64,000 nt of DNA. Origin: Catellatospora bangladeshensis. Its GTDB lineage: Bacteria > Actinomycetota > Actinomycetes > Mycobacteriales > Micromonosporaceae. Both the position numbers and the translations under genes were made by a program. The notes beneath the pieces were generated by a model. It had not been told where the DNA came from. It was given only the letters and a program-made list of their open reading frames with translations, and ran no database searches. Numbering within the stretch: the first letter of the stretch is position 1; every line of letters starts with the position of its first letter. This document shows positions 18,181 to 26,937 of this stretch, one piece after another. Where the stretch lies: NCBI RefSeq assembly GCF_016862575.1, contig NZ_BONF01000003.1, forward strand, positions 27,861 to 91,860. The letters are read 5' to 3'.

Positions 18181-18959
18181 AGGTCATCCGGACCCGCGAG
18201 TGGGCGTTCCCCGTCGCACCGGCCCGGCGCGAGGTGCGCCGCGCCACCCCCGAGGTGGACGAGGGCAGGCCGCCGCTGCTGTTCGTGCCCGGCTTCGGCC
18301 ACGGCGCGTGGGTGTTCGCCGAGCACTGGCTGGAGCACGCCGCCGACCGCGGCTTCCCGGCGTACGCGGTGAGCCTGCGCGGGCACGGCGAGAGCGCGGC
18401 CGCGCCGAAGGCGACGCTGCGGGCGTACGCCCACGATGTGGCCCAGGTCGCGGCGTCGCTGCCGCGACGCGCGGTGATCGTGGGACACGGGGCGGGCGCC
18501 CTGGTCACGGCGCACGCGCTGGCCCGCTACCCGGCCCGCGCGGCGGTGCTGCTGTCGCCGGTCTTCGGCGGGGCGGGCACCGCCCTGCGCAACCCGATGC
18601 TGTCCCTGCCGGCCCTGTTCGGCGGCGGCCTGCGCCTGCCCGCCGGGCAGCTGTTCAGCCGCGAGCTGCCGGCCGGCGCCGCGCGCGGGTACGCCACCCG
18701 GCTGGGCCGTGCCTCGGCCCGCGCCCAGTGGCAGCTGCTGCGCGGCCGGACCCCGCAGCCGCCGGTCGGCGACCCGCCGGTGCTGGTGGTGGGCAGCCCG
18801 GACGACCGCATCGTGTCCGATGCGGCGCTGCGCCGGGTGGCGCGCGCCTACGGCGGGGCCCCGCTGCTGTTCCCGGGCATGGGGCACGACCTCATGCTGG
18901 ACGTGCGCTGGCGCGAGCCGATCGACGCGATCCTGGACTGGCTGGAGAAGTCGGCTTAA
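18177..18959 (+). CDS. Alpha/beta-hydrolase-fold protein lacking the nucleophile Ser
   Basis: The protein is 260 aa. The fold is clear: oxyanion-type loop VPGFGHGAWVF (38-47), LRGHGES, an acid in VGSPDDRIV, and the His in GMGHDLMLD near residue 236. The nucleophile elbow reads V-G103-H104-G105-A106-G107, with Gly (codon ggg) where Ser, Cys or Asp should be. It is therefore either a non-hydrolytic fold member or a pseudoenzyme, for example a binding or lyase-type partner for the monooxygenase it is translationally coupled to. Everything else looks conserved, so a recent random inactivation is less likely than altered use, but this is inference. Confidence 0.85.
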   Translation: MKVIRTREWAFPVAPARREVRRATPEVDEGRPPLLFVPGFGHGAWVFAEHWLEHAADRGFPAYAVSLRGHGESAAAPKATLRAYAHDVAQVAASLPRRAVIVGHGAGALVTAHALARYPARAAVLLSPVFGGAGTALRNPMLSLPALFGGGLRLPAGQLFSRELPAGAARGYATRLGRASARAQWQLLRGRTPQPPVGDPPVLVVGSPDDRIVSDAALRRVARAYGGAPLLFPGMGHDLMLDVRWREPIDAILDWLEKSA

Positions 18960-18968
18960 GCGCCGGCT

Positions 18969-19532
18969 TCAGACCACCGCCCCGTCGTCGGGCGGCAGCT
19001 CGTCGTCCTCGTCGCCGGGGCGCAGCCGCATGATCAGCGCGGTGGCGCCGCCCAGGATGCAGATCAGCGCGAACAGCATGCTCACCCGCTCGTTGAAGGG
19101 CAGCAGCCGGGTGTCGAAGAACAGCACGAAGCCGAAGATGATGGCCAGCACGGACACGATCGCCGCGAGCGGGACCCGGGGCAGCGGCGGGGGCGGCGGC
19201 GGCACGAACTCGTCGGGCGTGTCGTCGGGCAGCCCGCCGCCGAACGTGTCGAGCGAGTCCAGCAGCGACGGGTCGTCGGGGCCGACGGCCCTCGGGTCGC
19301 CCGTCGGGCCGCCGCGGTTGAGGATCGGGCCGCCGGCCGGCCACACCGGCCCGGCGGGCACCGGGGAGCCGGTCTGCTCCTCGGTCGCGGGCCAGGTGGG
19401 GGTCACCACCGGCGTGTCGAAGCCGGCGACGATGCGGGCGAACTCGGCGTCCACCTGCTCCGGCGTCGCCTCGTTGCCGGGCCCGGGGCGCGCGGGTTCC
19501 GGCGTCCGGTCCGGGTCGTCCGTGGCTGGCAC
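18969..19532 (-). CDS. Two-TM actinobacterial membrane protein with Pro-rich cytoplasmic region
   Basis: The protein is 187 aa. Residues 1-115 are acidic and Pro/Gly-rich (PEQVDAEFARIVAGFDTP, then a run of prolines before RVPLAA). Two TM helices follow (AIVSVLAIIFGFVLFFD and VSMLFALICILGGATALIM), and the tail is acidic, DEDDELPPDDG. No enzyme motif is seen. The layout resembles widespread small actinobacterial membrane proteins with a disordered N-terminus. Its 3' end is 9 nt from the convergent hydrolase gene. Confidence 0.75.
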   Translation of the reverse strand: MPATDDPDRTPEPARPGPGNEATPEQVDAEFARIVAGFDTPVVTPTWPATEEQTGSPVPAGPVWPAGGPILNRGGPTGDPRAVGPDDPSLLDSLDTFGGGLPDDTPDEFVPPPPPPLPRVPLAAIVSVLAIIFGFVLFFDTRLLPFNERVSMLFALICILGGATALIMRLRPGDEDDELPPDDGAVV

Positions 19533-19727
19533 CTGGCACTCTCCTCAGCGGGATGGGGGGTCGTGGCGGGGCCGGTGGGCACCGCATCAAATCCTGACAC
19601 GTGAACCGGGTGTTCCGGCAGTAGGCTCTGCGGCGTATGCCACACACCCGGCACGTTCCGGCGGGCCGCCCCGAGCCGGTATGAGCGCAGTCACCCCACG
19701 TACGCCGATCGACTTGGACGGGTCCCA

Positions 19728-20411
19728 GTGTTCTACTGGCTGCTGAAATACATCTTCCTCGGCCCGCTGCTGCGGTTGATCTTCAGGCCGCAGGTCGAGG
19801 GCCTGGAGAACGTGCCCGGCGAGGGCGCGGCCATCCTCGCGAGCAACCACCTCTCCTTCTCCGACTCCATCTTCATCCCGCTCGTGGTGAAGCGGAAGGT
19901 CACCTTCGTGGCCAAGGCGGAGTACTTCACCGGCAAGGGGATCAAGGGCAGGCTGCAGAAGATGTTCTTCGTGGGCACCGGCACCATCCCGGTGGACCGC
20001 TCCGGCGGCCGCGCCGCCCAGGCCGCGCTGAACACGCAGCTGCGCGTGCTGCGCGGCGGGAACATCGCCGGCATCTACCCCGAGGGCACCCGCTCGCCCG
20101 ACGGCCGGCTGTTCCGGGGCAAGACCGGGGTGGCCCGGCTGGCTCTGGAGAGCGGCGCCCCGGTGGTCCCGGTGGCGGTGCTCAACACCGACAAGGTGCA
20201 GCCCTCCGGCAAGCTCATCCCCAAGATCATGAAGGTGCGGCTGCGCTTCGGCCGGCCCCTGGACTTCTCCCGGTACGCCGGGATGGCGGGGGACCGGTTC
20301 GTCGAGCGCGCGATCACCGACGAGATCATGTACGAGGTGATGGAGCTGTCCGGCCGGGAGTACGTCGACGTCTACGCCGTGAAGGTCAAGAACGTACCGG
20401 CGGCGGCCTGA
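19728..20411 (+). CDS. plsC: 1-acylglycerol-3-phosphate acyltransferase (PlsC family)
   Basis: The protein is 227 aa. It shows the acyltransferase HX4D motif NHLSFSDS, the FVGTGTIPVDR segment, the glycerol-phosphate motif YPEGTRSPDG and VPVAVLNT. It transfers an acyl chain to lysophosphatidate-type acceptors at the membrane. The N-terminal WLLKYIFLGPLLRLIF is a membrane-associating helix. It starts at GTG. A PlsC paralogue (Rv2182c, from memory) is in the same neighbourhood in mycobacteria. It converges with the cyclase gene 14 bp away. Confidence 0.9.
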   Translation: MFYWLLKYIFLGPLLRLIFRPQVEGLENVPGEGAAILASNHLSFSDSIFIPLVVKRKVTFVAKAEYFTGKGIKGRLQKMFFVGTGTIPVDRSGGRAAQAALNTQLRVLRGGNIAGIYPEGTRSPDGRLFRGKTGVARLALESGAPVVPVAVLNTDKVQPSGKLIPKIMKVRLRFGRPLDFSRYAGMAGDRFVERAITDEIMYEVMELSGREYVDVYAVKVKNVPAAA

Positions 20412-20425
20412 TCGGCCGAGGATCC

Positions 20426-23400
20426 TCAGCCGAGCAGCCCCGGAGCGCGGTTGCGGTCGGCGAACTCGCGCAGCTCCGCCTGCTCCGCCGGGTCGAGCCG
20501 CCCGGCGCGCGCCGCCCAGGCCAGGGACAGCATGCGGTCGCTGGCGTCGCCGATCCGGGCGAAGTGCGCCGCCGCCGCCGCGTGGTCGCCGGAGACCGTG
20601 GCCAGCGCCGCCCGTACCCAGGGCGTTCGCCGCGGCGAGCGGCCCAGCATCGTGCGCACCTGCTCCCGGGCGCCGTCGCCGAGCACCGTCGCGGCGTGCC
20701 CGGCCGCGGCCACCCACTCGCCGAACGGCAGCATGACCCGAGCCTGCCAGTCGGCGTCCAGCTCGGCCAGCAGCGCGGCGGCCTCCTCGGCCCGGCCCTG
20801 CAGCGCCCGGCACAGCGCGGCGTGCGCCGCCGCGCCGCGCAGCACCCGGTGGAAGCCGCTGCGCCGGGCGTAGTAGAGCACCTTCTCGATGGCGTCGTCG
20901 TCGGGCTCCTCGCCGCGCAGCACCAGGATCCAGGACGAGGTCAGCACCGAGGTCGCGTCCCACTCGGCGGCGTTGGCGCGCATCGTCTCGCCGATCGCGC
21001 GCACCTGGGTGTCCCAGTCGCCGGCGAAGTACGCCTCGGCGGCGTCGCCGTGGAAGTTGGTGGCGAGGCTCAGGCCGCCCGCCACGTCGACGGTGCGCTG
21101 CTCGGCCAGCAGCCGGTAGTGCCGGCGCAGGTCGCCCTCCTCGAGGCAGGCCCAGGCGAAGTTCTGCACCACCCGGCGGCGGCTGGTGAGCCGCTGGTCG
21201 CGGCAGTGCTCGGTGAGCAGCTCCAGCTCGCTGTAGCCGGTCGGGTCGCCCGCGATGTAGCGCGCGGTGGCGGAGGTGATGCGGGCGTTGGCGTGCACCT
21301 CGGCGAGCCCGAGCCGGTCGGCGATGTCGGCCGCGGCCTCGGCGGCGGCGATCGCGGGCTCGGCCTCGTAGTTCATCATGTGCACCCGGGCCAGCTCCAG
21401 CAGTGCCTCGGCCTTCTCCAGGGTCTCGGGCAGCTCCTCGTAGCGCTCGACGGCCGCGTCCAGGTAGGACAGCGTCGCGGCCCGGTCGGCCCGCCCCCAG
21501 GCGGCCGTGCCGAGCAGGGTGAGCGCGCGGGCGGCCCCGGCCCGGTCGCCGAGGGCGTCCAGCTCCTCGGCCAGCTCGCCCAGCCGCTGCAGGCCGCCGC
21601 TCTCCAGGAACGTGTCCCCGGCCCGGAACAGCGACAGCTCGGCGGCGAACAGCTCCAGCAGCGGGTCGTGCGCCAGCTTCAGGCTCAGCGCCCGGTCGAC
21701 CAGCGTGCTCGCGGTGTCCAGCGCGTGCAGGGCGTACGCGCGCCGCGCGGCGCGGTGCAGGGCGGCGCGGGCGGCCGGGGCGTACGGCTCCGGGTCCATG
21801 CCCAGCGTGCGGGCGATCTCGTGGGCCGCCCAGCGGTGGTTGGCCAGCACCTCGGCCAGGTCGGTGACCCGGTTGTCGGTGATCTGCTCCAGCCAGTCCG
21901 CGGTGCGCTCGTGCCGGGTGACCCGCTCCGAGCGGGGCAGCCGCTGGTAGCAGACGTCCCGGACCAGCACGTGCCGGAAGGCGTACTCCGGCTCGCCGGC
22001 CATCGCCGAGGTCGGGTGCTCGGCGACGAGGTCACGCTGCTGCAGGCGCTGCAGCGAGCGGGTCACCACGTCGACCGGGATGCCCAGCGCGGCGGCCACC
22101 GCGCCCGGCCAGAACTGGTTGCCCACCACGGCGCCCGCCTGCAGCACCGAGCGGTCGGTGGCGTCCAGCAGGTCCAGGCGGTTGGCGATGACCGCCTGCA
22201 CGGTCTGCGGCATCGGCGTGGTGTCGCCGTCGGCGGCCAGCGCCCAGTTTCCGCCGACCGGGCGCAGCTCGCCGCGCTCGACCAGCATGCGGACGAACTC
22301 GTGGGCGTAGAGCGGGTTGCCGCCGGCCAGCTCGACCAGCGGCGCGACCCCGGCGGCGGGGAAGACGGCCTGCCCGAACATCAGCCGGTACATGGCGGCG
22401 ATGTGCTCGTCGTGCATGGGGCCCAGCGACACCGACACCGCGCCGCTGACCGCGCTGGTCCAGCCCGGCCGCCGCTCGCGCAGCTCCGGCCGCGCGGTCG
22501 CGACGACCAGCAGCGGCACTCCCGGGCCGATGCTGCCGAGCATCTCCACGAAGCGCAGCATCGCCTCGTCGGCCCAGTGCATGTCCTCGAAGACCAGCAC
22601 GGTCGGGTTGGCGGTGGTCATCGCCAGCAGGAAGCGGCGCCAGGCCGACTCCGTCTCGGCCGGGGTGAGGCCCGCGCCGGGCAGGCCGACCAGCGGGCCG
22701 AGCGCGTCGCCGAGCCGGGCCGCCTCCTGCTCGCCGCACATGACGCGCAGCGTGCTGTCCAGCCGGGCGCGGGCGGTCGCCTCGTCGTCGGTGTCGAGGA
22801 TGCCCACCTGCGCCTTGACGATCTCGGCCAGCGCGGCGTACGTCACGTTCTCGCCGAACGGCGGGCAGTGGCCGACCCGCCAGCACACGGTGGTGTCCGG
22901 GATCCGCTCGGCGTGCCGGGCCAGCTCGCGCAGCAGCCGGCTCTTGCCGATGCCGGCCGGGCCGAACACGGTGACCAGCTGCGGGCTGCGGTCGCGGATG
23001 GTCCGGTGCAGCGCGGTGACCATCAGCCCGCGCTCGTGGTCACGGTTGACCATCGGGGTGGACTCGTCGCGGTCGCGCCGCTGCAGCCGCGCCGCCACGG
23101 CCAGGAACACCCGGCTGCTGGTGCTGCGGCCCTTCAGCGTCTGCGGCGCCTGCTCGTCGTACTCGATGTCGGCGGCGGTGACCGCGGCCGTCTCGGCGCA
23201 CACCAGCACCCCGCCGGCCGGCGCCGCGGCCTGCAGCCGGGCCGCCGTGTTCACCACGTCCCCGGCCACGATGGCCTGCCCGCCGTCCCGCGCGGCGCTC
23301 ACGTCGACCAGCGCCTCGCCGGTGGCGACCCCGGCCCGGAAGGTCGCCGCGTCGGCCAGCCGGCCGCGGCCCAGCACCCGCTGCGCCTCCAGCCCGGCCC

Positions 23401-23812
23401 GCACCGCGCGCAGCGCGTCGGTCTCGGTGGCCACCGGCGCGCCGAAGATCGCCATCACCGCGTCGCCGATGTACTTCTCCACCACCCCGCCATGCTGGCG
23501 GACCACCTGGCGCACCGCGGCGAAGTACTCCTGCTGCAGGGTGCGCACCTGCTCCGGGTCCGACTGCTCGGCGTACGCGGTGAAGCCGACCATGTCCACG
23601 AAGAGCACGCTGACCTGACGGCGGTCCTCGCGCCGCGGGGCGGCCTGCGCGGCGGCCACCGGGTTGCCGCAGCCGGTGCAGAAGAGGTCGCCGAAGGCCA
23701 CCGTACGTCCGCAGTGGACGCAAGGTGGCGTGAGGCTGGCCCCGCAGCCGCCGCAGAACCTGTCGTCCGGGCCGGCTGCGCGGGAGCAGTGCGCGCAGGT
23801 TGGGGTGTTCAC
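20426..23812 (-). CDS. Class III nucleotidyl cyclase with zinc ribbons, AAA/NTPase and TPR-like region
   Basis: The protein is 1128 aa. Two zinc ribbons open it (CAHCSRAAGPDDRFCGGC and CVHCGRTVAFGDLFCTGC). The class III cyclase domain (about 65-240) keeps both metal Asp residues (LFVDMVGFT and YIGDAVMAIFG). A STAND-type NTPase follows: Walker A FGPAGIGKSRLL, Walker B VLVFEDMHWAD. The C-terminal 500 residues are helical TPR-like repeats and there is no LuxR HTH. Such proteins probably make cAMP in response to a ligand or nucleotide state. The start ATG faces the divergent 24011 gene. Confidence 0.88.
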   Translation of the reverse strand: MNTPTCAHCSRAAGPDDRFCGGCGASLTPPCVHCGRTVAFGDLFCTGCGNPVAAAQAAPRREDRRQVSVLFVDMVGFTAYAEQSDPEQVRTLQQEYFAAVRQVVRQHGGVVEKYIGDAVMAIFGAPVATETDALRAVRAGLEAQRVLGRGRLADAATFRAGVATGEALVDVSAARDGGQAIVAGDVVNTAARLQAAAPAGGVLVCAETAAVTAADIEYDEQAPQTLKGRSTSSRVFLAVAARLQRRDRDESTPMVNRDHERGLMVTALHRTIRDRSPQLVTVFGPAGIGKSRLLRELARHAERIPDTTVCWRVGHCPPFGENVTYAALAEIVKAQVGILDTDDEATARARLDSTLRVMCGEQEAARLGDALGPLVGLPGAGLTPAETESAWRRFLLAMTTANPTVLVFEDMHWADEAMLRFVEMLGSIGPGVPLLVVATARPELRERRPGWTSAVSGAVSVSLGPMHDEHIAAMYRLMFGQAVFPAAGVAPLVELAGGNPLYAHEFVRMLVERGELRPVGGNWALAADGDTTPMPQTVQAVIANRLDLLDATDRSVLQAGAVVGNQFWPGAVAAALGIPVDVVTRSLQRLQQRDLVAEHPTSAMAGEPEYAFRHVLVRDVCYQRLPRSERVTRHERTADWLEQITDNRVTDLAEVLANHRWAAHEIARTLGMDPEPYAPAARAALHRAARRAYALHALDTASTLVDRALSLKLAHDPLLELFAAELSLFRAGDTFLESGGLQRLGELAEELDALGDRAGAARALTLLGTAAWGRADRAATLSYLDAAVERYEELPETLEKAEALLELARVHMMNYEAEPAIAAAEAAADIADRLGLAEVHANARITSATARYIAGDPTGYSELELLTEHCRDQRLTSRRRVVQNFAWACLEEGDLRRHYRLLAEQRTVDVAGGLSLATNFHGDAAEAYFAGDWDTQVRAIGETMRANAAEWDATSVLTSSWILVLRGEEPDDDAIEKVLYYARRSGFHRVLRGAAAHAALCRALQGRAEEAAALLAELDADWQARVMLPFGEWVAAAGHAATVLGDGAREQVRTMLGRSPRRTPWVRAALATVSGDHAAAAAHFARIGDASDRMLSLAWAARAGRLDPAEQAELREFADRNRAPGLLG

Positions 23813-23939
23813 GTCTCCGCCAGGTCGCCGGAGGTCCAGTATGGCCCGACCCCCAGGGCTGTTTCCTTACCGCTGTAGCTAACGCGACAAGGGGCCCGCG
23901 CCAACACCGCCGCGCGGTTAGAGTTTCGTGCACTGACAG

Positions 23940-23960
23940 ACCGCGGCCTCGCGCCGCGGT
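23940..23960. promoter_or_regulatory. Leader hairpin upstream of the 24011 gene
   Basis: The 8-bp arms ACCGCGGC and GCCGCGGT with a 5-nt loop are followed by TTTCGTG. It lies 50 nt before the start codon, in the 198-bp divergent region between the cyclase gene and the small gene. It may be a leader structure or weak terminator; no further evidence. Confidence 0.35.
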
Positions 23961-24010
23961 TTCGTGTGGTCGTTAACCGATCGATGGTCGTGCGTGGGAG
24001 GCCGAAAGCG

Positions 24011-24289
24011 ATGTTGGTGCGACTGGCGCTCGCCTGGACCGATCCCTTCGGGATCGCACACGGCGTGGGCGAGCTTGTGGACATCGACGCGGTCACCCTC
24101 GCCGAGCTGGAAGAGCAGGGAGTGGTGGAGAACATGACGGAGGCACCCAAGCCCACGGTGGAGTCGAGCGCGTGGGTCGGCCCCGGCGCCCCGCCGAAGG
24201 ACGACGAGCCGATCGAGCAGAACGGGTGGGTCGGCCCCGGTTCGCCGGGTTCGGGCGACCCGGAGCCGGAGCCCGACCCGGAGCCGTGA
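24011..24289 (+). CDS. Small acidic hypothetical protein with repeated WVGPG motif
   Basis: The protein is 92 aa. A compact N-terminal part (MLVRLALAWTDPFGIAHGVGELVDIDAVTLAELEEQGVVEN) looks like a small beta-rich domain, similar to short proteins often annotated hypothetical or phage-like. The rest is disordered and contains WVGPG twice (WVGPGAPP and WVGPGSPG) before a run of PEPEPDPEP. ATG 24011 has GGGAGG 9 nt upstream. A perfect palindromic terminator follows. There is no recognisable function. Confidence 0.7.
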   Translation: MLVRLALAWTDPFGIAHGVGELVDIDAVTLAELEEQGVVENMTEAPKPTVESSAWVGPGAPPKDDEPIEQNGWVGPGSPGSGDPEPEPDPEP

Positions 24290-24316
24290 CCCGCGCCGCG
24301 GGTGTTAGCACGGGTG

Positions 24317-24346
24317 GACAGGGGCGGGCCGCGGCCCGCCCCTGTC
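24317..24346. terminator. Bidirectional hairpin between convergent genes
   Basis: A perfect 14-bp stem (GACAGGGGCGGGCC and complement) has only 2 nt between arms. It sits 27 nt after the 24011 gene and 9 nt after the stop of the GH5 gene on the other strand. Confidence 0.75.
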
Positions 24347-24355
24347 GCTGTCCGC

Positions 24356-26017
24356 TCAGCTCGCGGCGCAGGCCACCCCGTTGAGCTTCACGTTGCTCGG
24401 CGCGGTCGACGGCCCCGAGCCGGTGAAGCTGACCGTCCAGCTCTGCGCGGGAGCGAGGTGCGGCGCCCAGCCGGGCGCGGTCACCGTCACGTTCGCGCCG
24501 CTGGTGACGAAGGTGCCGTTCCAGCCGTTGACGATCACCTGGCCGCTGCCCAGCGTGAAGGTCAGCACCCAGTTGCTGAACGTGGTGCTGCCGGTGTTGG
24601 TCACCACCAGCGAGGCGTTGTAGCCGTTGGGCCACGAGTTGTCGATCCGGTACACCGCCCGGCAGCTCGTCGGAGTCTGCGGGCTCGGCGACGCGCTCGG
24701 GCTCGCGCTGGGGGACGGGCTGGTGCTGCGGCTGGGGCTCGGCGACGGGCTCGCGCTGCGGCTCGGGCTGGCCGACGGTGACGGGCTCGCCGAACGCGAC
24801 GGGCTGACGCTCGGCGAGGGGTCGACGACCCCGCTCTTGGCCTTCATGTTCAGCGAGTGCTGCCGGAACACCGCGTGCTCCGGGCAGCCCTCACCGGAGT
24901 CGAAGCCGCCGCAGTTGCTGTTGGCCGGGAACCACCAGAACGCGTCGCCGTCGCCGCCCGACGCCTCCATCTCGGCGTACATCTCGGTCCACCACTGCGT
25001 CTTGTTGTCGTGCACGTTCCACTCGCCGAGGAAGAACGGCTTGCCGACGACCGTGTGGGCGTCGCTGATCCAGCGCTTCAGCAGCGCCCGCGCGGTGGTG
25101 AAGTTGAGCCCCGCCCAGCCCTCGGTCGGGTACATGTGCCCCGAGGTGAAGTCGATGTACGGCGAGGACTGGATGTAGGTCCACGGGCCGCCGGAGTCGC
25201 CGCCGTAGCCGTACTTCGTCTCCTGGCCCTCCTGGCCGGTGCCCAGCAGGTGGTTCGGGTCCAGGCTCTTGACCAGCGCGCCCATCTCGTCGACCCACGC
25301 CCGCAGGGTGGTGCCGGTGGTGTTCTCGTTGGGCGTGGCGTCGGGGTAGCGGGGCTCGTTCATGAGCTCCCAGGCCAGGATCGTGGGGTCGTTCTTCCAG
25401 GCCACGCCGGTGAAGGAGTTGGTCCGGCCGAGGGCCTTGGTGACGTAGTTCTTGTACTGCGTGAAGCAGCCCGGACAGGCGGTCTTGTTGAAGAAGCGCC
25501 AGCGGTTGGCGTAGCCCGTGGGCAGGCCCTCCCAGGCGAGGCGCTTGTCGATGCCGCCGTACGCCTCCCAGAAGTTCTCGAAGACGGGGATGAGCCGGAT
25601 GTTGTGCTCACGCGCGGACTTGATCACGTAGTCGAAGAGGATGAACGCCTCCTCGGTGTAGACGCCCTCGGCCGCCTCGAAGCCCATCCAGTCCTCGTGG
25701 CTGAACATCCACAGCCGCAGCACCGACACCTGGTCGTTCTGCAGCCGGGTCATGTGGGCGTCGATCTTCGCCTTGTCGACGTACTGCTCGCCGGGCAGCC
25801 AGTCGTAGCCGAAGGTGAACACGTCGTAGGTGTTGGTGCCGGCGAAGTAGAACGGCTTGCCGTCCAGGCAGAACCGGATGCCGCACCGGGTGACGAAGCT
25901 GTCGCGCGGGTCGGCCGCCTGCGCGGCGGGGGACCCGACGAACGGCAGCGCCAGGGCCAGCGTGGCCGTGACCGCCGCCAGCGCGGCCAGCAGGGCACGC
26001 CGTGGGGAACGGGACAT
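24356..26017 (-). CDS. Secreted GH5 (mannanase-like) glycoside hydrolase with C-terminal CBM2
   Basis: The protein is 553 aa. A Sec signal peptide ends near AAQAADP. The GH5 catalytic domain follows, with the acid/base Glu in ILAWELMNEPRYPD and the nucleophile Glu in PFFLGEWNVHD; the overall look is of subfamily 7 beta-mannanases. A Ser/Pro/Ala linker of about 50 residues leads to a CBM2 (CRAVYRIDNSWPNGYNASLVV to NVKLNGVAC) with surface Trp residues for cellulose binding. It hydrolyses beta-mannan or beta-glucan outside the cell. The promoter carries a CebR-like box. The exact polymer is not decidable by eye. Confidence 0.92.
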   Translation of the reverse strand: MSRSPRRALLAALAAVTATLALALPFVGSPAAQAADPRDSFVTRCGIRFCLDGKPFYFAGTNTYDVFTFGYDWLPGEQYVDKAKIDAHMTRLQNDQVSVLRLWMFSHEDWMGFEAAEGVYTEEAFILFDYVIKSAREHNIRLIPVFENFWEAYGGIDKRLAWEGLPTGYANRWRFFNKTACPGCFTQYKNYVTKALGRTNSFTGVAWKNDPTILAWELMNEPRYPDATPNENTTGTTLRAWVDEMGALVKSLDPNHLLGTGQEGQETKYGYGGDSGGPWTYIQSSPYIDFTSGHMYPTEGWAGLNFTTARALLKRWISDAHTVVGKPFFLGEWNVHDNKTQWWTEMYAEMEASGGDGDAFWWFPANSNCGGFDSGEGCPEHAVFRQHSLNMKAKSGVVDPSPSVSPSRSASPSPSASPSRSASPSPSPSRSTSPSPSASPSASPSPQTPTSCRAVYRIDNSWPNGYNASLVVTNTGSTTFSNWVLTFTLGSGQVIVNGWNGTFVTSGANVTVTAPGWAPHLAPAQSWTVSFTGSGPSTAPSNVKLNGVACAAS

Positions 26018-26086
26018 GGGGACTCCTCAGGGGAAGCGTCCGTCCACAACGATGCGGGCACATCGGGCGGTGCGAACGGACGTCGA

Positions 26087-26128
26087 TGGAAGCGCTCCCA
26101 TGCTAGAGCCAAACACCGCCGAGGTAAA
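26087..26128 (-). promoter_or_regulatory. GH5 promoter with CebR-type operator
   Basis: On the minus strand TTTACC (26128-26123) and TAGCAT (26105-26100) are separated by 17 bp. Abutting the -10 and covering the expected start point is TGGGAGCGCTTCCA (26100-26087), 13/14 identical to the streptomycete CebR box TGGGAGCGCTCCCA (consensus from memory). A LacI-family repressor released by cello- or manno-oligosaccharides is therefore likely. Confidence 0.75.
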
Positions 26129-26175
26129 GCGGTTCAGTACAGCTCGCCGCCCTCGGCCTGCCGCCCGCAACGGTG

Positions 26176-26220
26176 GAAGACTCGCGGCCTCAGAGCGTGT
26201 GTCTGAGGCCGCGAGTCTTC
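26176..26220 (-). terminator. Perfect 19-bp hairpin downstream of the Crp regulator
   Basis: GAAGACTCGCGGCCTCAGA and its complement enclose a 7-nt loop. It lies 24 nt past the Crp gene stop and insulates it from the GH5 promoter 48 nt farther on. Confidence 0.8.
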
Positions 26221-26244
26221 AAGTCGTGCGAGTCCGCCGACGCG

Positions 26245-26937
26245 TCAGCGGTCGGTCATGCCGGCGCGGCGGCGCAGGGCCGGCACGTCCATCACGACGA
26301 TGCGGCGGCCCTCGGTGCGCAGCCAGCCACGGCTGGCGAAGGAGCCGATCGCCTGGTTCACGCTCTGCCGCGAGCCGCCCGCCATCTCGGCCAGCTGGCT
26401 CTGGTTCAGCTCGATCGTGATCATCGGCGCCTGGCTCTCCCCGGCGAGCCGGACCAGCGTCTTGGCGACGCGGCCGGGCAGGTCGAGGAACACGTGGTCG
26501 GCGTTCTGCTCGGTCAGCCGGCGGATCAGCGCGCCCAGCGAGCGCATGACCGCGTCGAGGATGCGCGGATTCGAGTGCACCAGCTCCATGAAGGCGCCCC
26601 GGGACAGCGCCAGCGCGGTGCAGTCCTCCAGCGCCTCGCAGGACGCCGAACGGGCCGAACCGTCCAGAAGGGACACCTCGCCCAGCACGTCCGGCGGGCG
26701 CAGCACCGACAGCACCGCCCGCTCGCCGGTGGGGGAGGTGCGGAAGATGGCCACCGATCCCCGCTTCAGCACGATGAGCGACTCGCCGGGGTCGTTCTCC
26801 ACGAACAGCAGCTGCCCCTTGCGGAAGGTGCGCGGCACCGCCGCGGCGATCACCCGCTGCCGTACCTCAGGCTCCAGACCAGCGAACATGTCCACCCCGG
26901 TGAGCGCGTCCGCGGCATCCGGAATGCGAATCTCCAC
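26245..26937 (-). CDS. Crp/Fnr-family transcriptional regulator
   Basis: The protein is 230 aa. The N-terminal cyclic-nucleotide-binding fold shows KGQLLFVENDPGESLIVLKRGSVAIF and PDVLGEVSLLDGSARSASCEAL, in which the phosphate-binding cassette is degenerate relative to GE(x)nRxA. The C-terminal winged HTH is LNQSQLAEMAGGSRQSVNQAIGSFASRGWLRTEG. It is a one-component DNA-binding regulator; cAMP binding is uncertain because of the altered cassette. It starts with GTG 26937. The divergent neighbour is the APH-like gene. Confidence 0.9.
   Translation of the reverse strand: MEIRIPDAADALTGVDMFAGLEPEVRQRVIAAAVPRTFRKGQLLFVENDPGESLIVLKRGSVAIFRTSPTGERAVLSVLRPPDVLGEVSLLDGSARSASCEALEDCTALALSRGAFMELVHSNPRILDAVMRSLGALIRRLTEQNADHVFLDLPGRVAKTLVRLAGESQAPMITIELNQSQLAEMAGGSRQSVNQAIGSFASRGWLRTEGRRIVVMDVPALRRRAGMTDR

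Noticed and set aside
20564..23878. A 1104-codon plus-strand frame opposite the cyclase gene
   Set aside because: The composition is repetitive His/Arg/Gly/Gln with no domain, and the opposite strand has clear zinc ribbon, cyclase and NTPase motifs.
24650..24840. Short repeated units, CRISPR- or VNTR-like
   Set aside because: They encode the Ser/Pro linker of the GH5 enzyme; no constant repeat with unique spacers.
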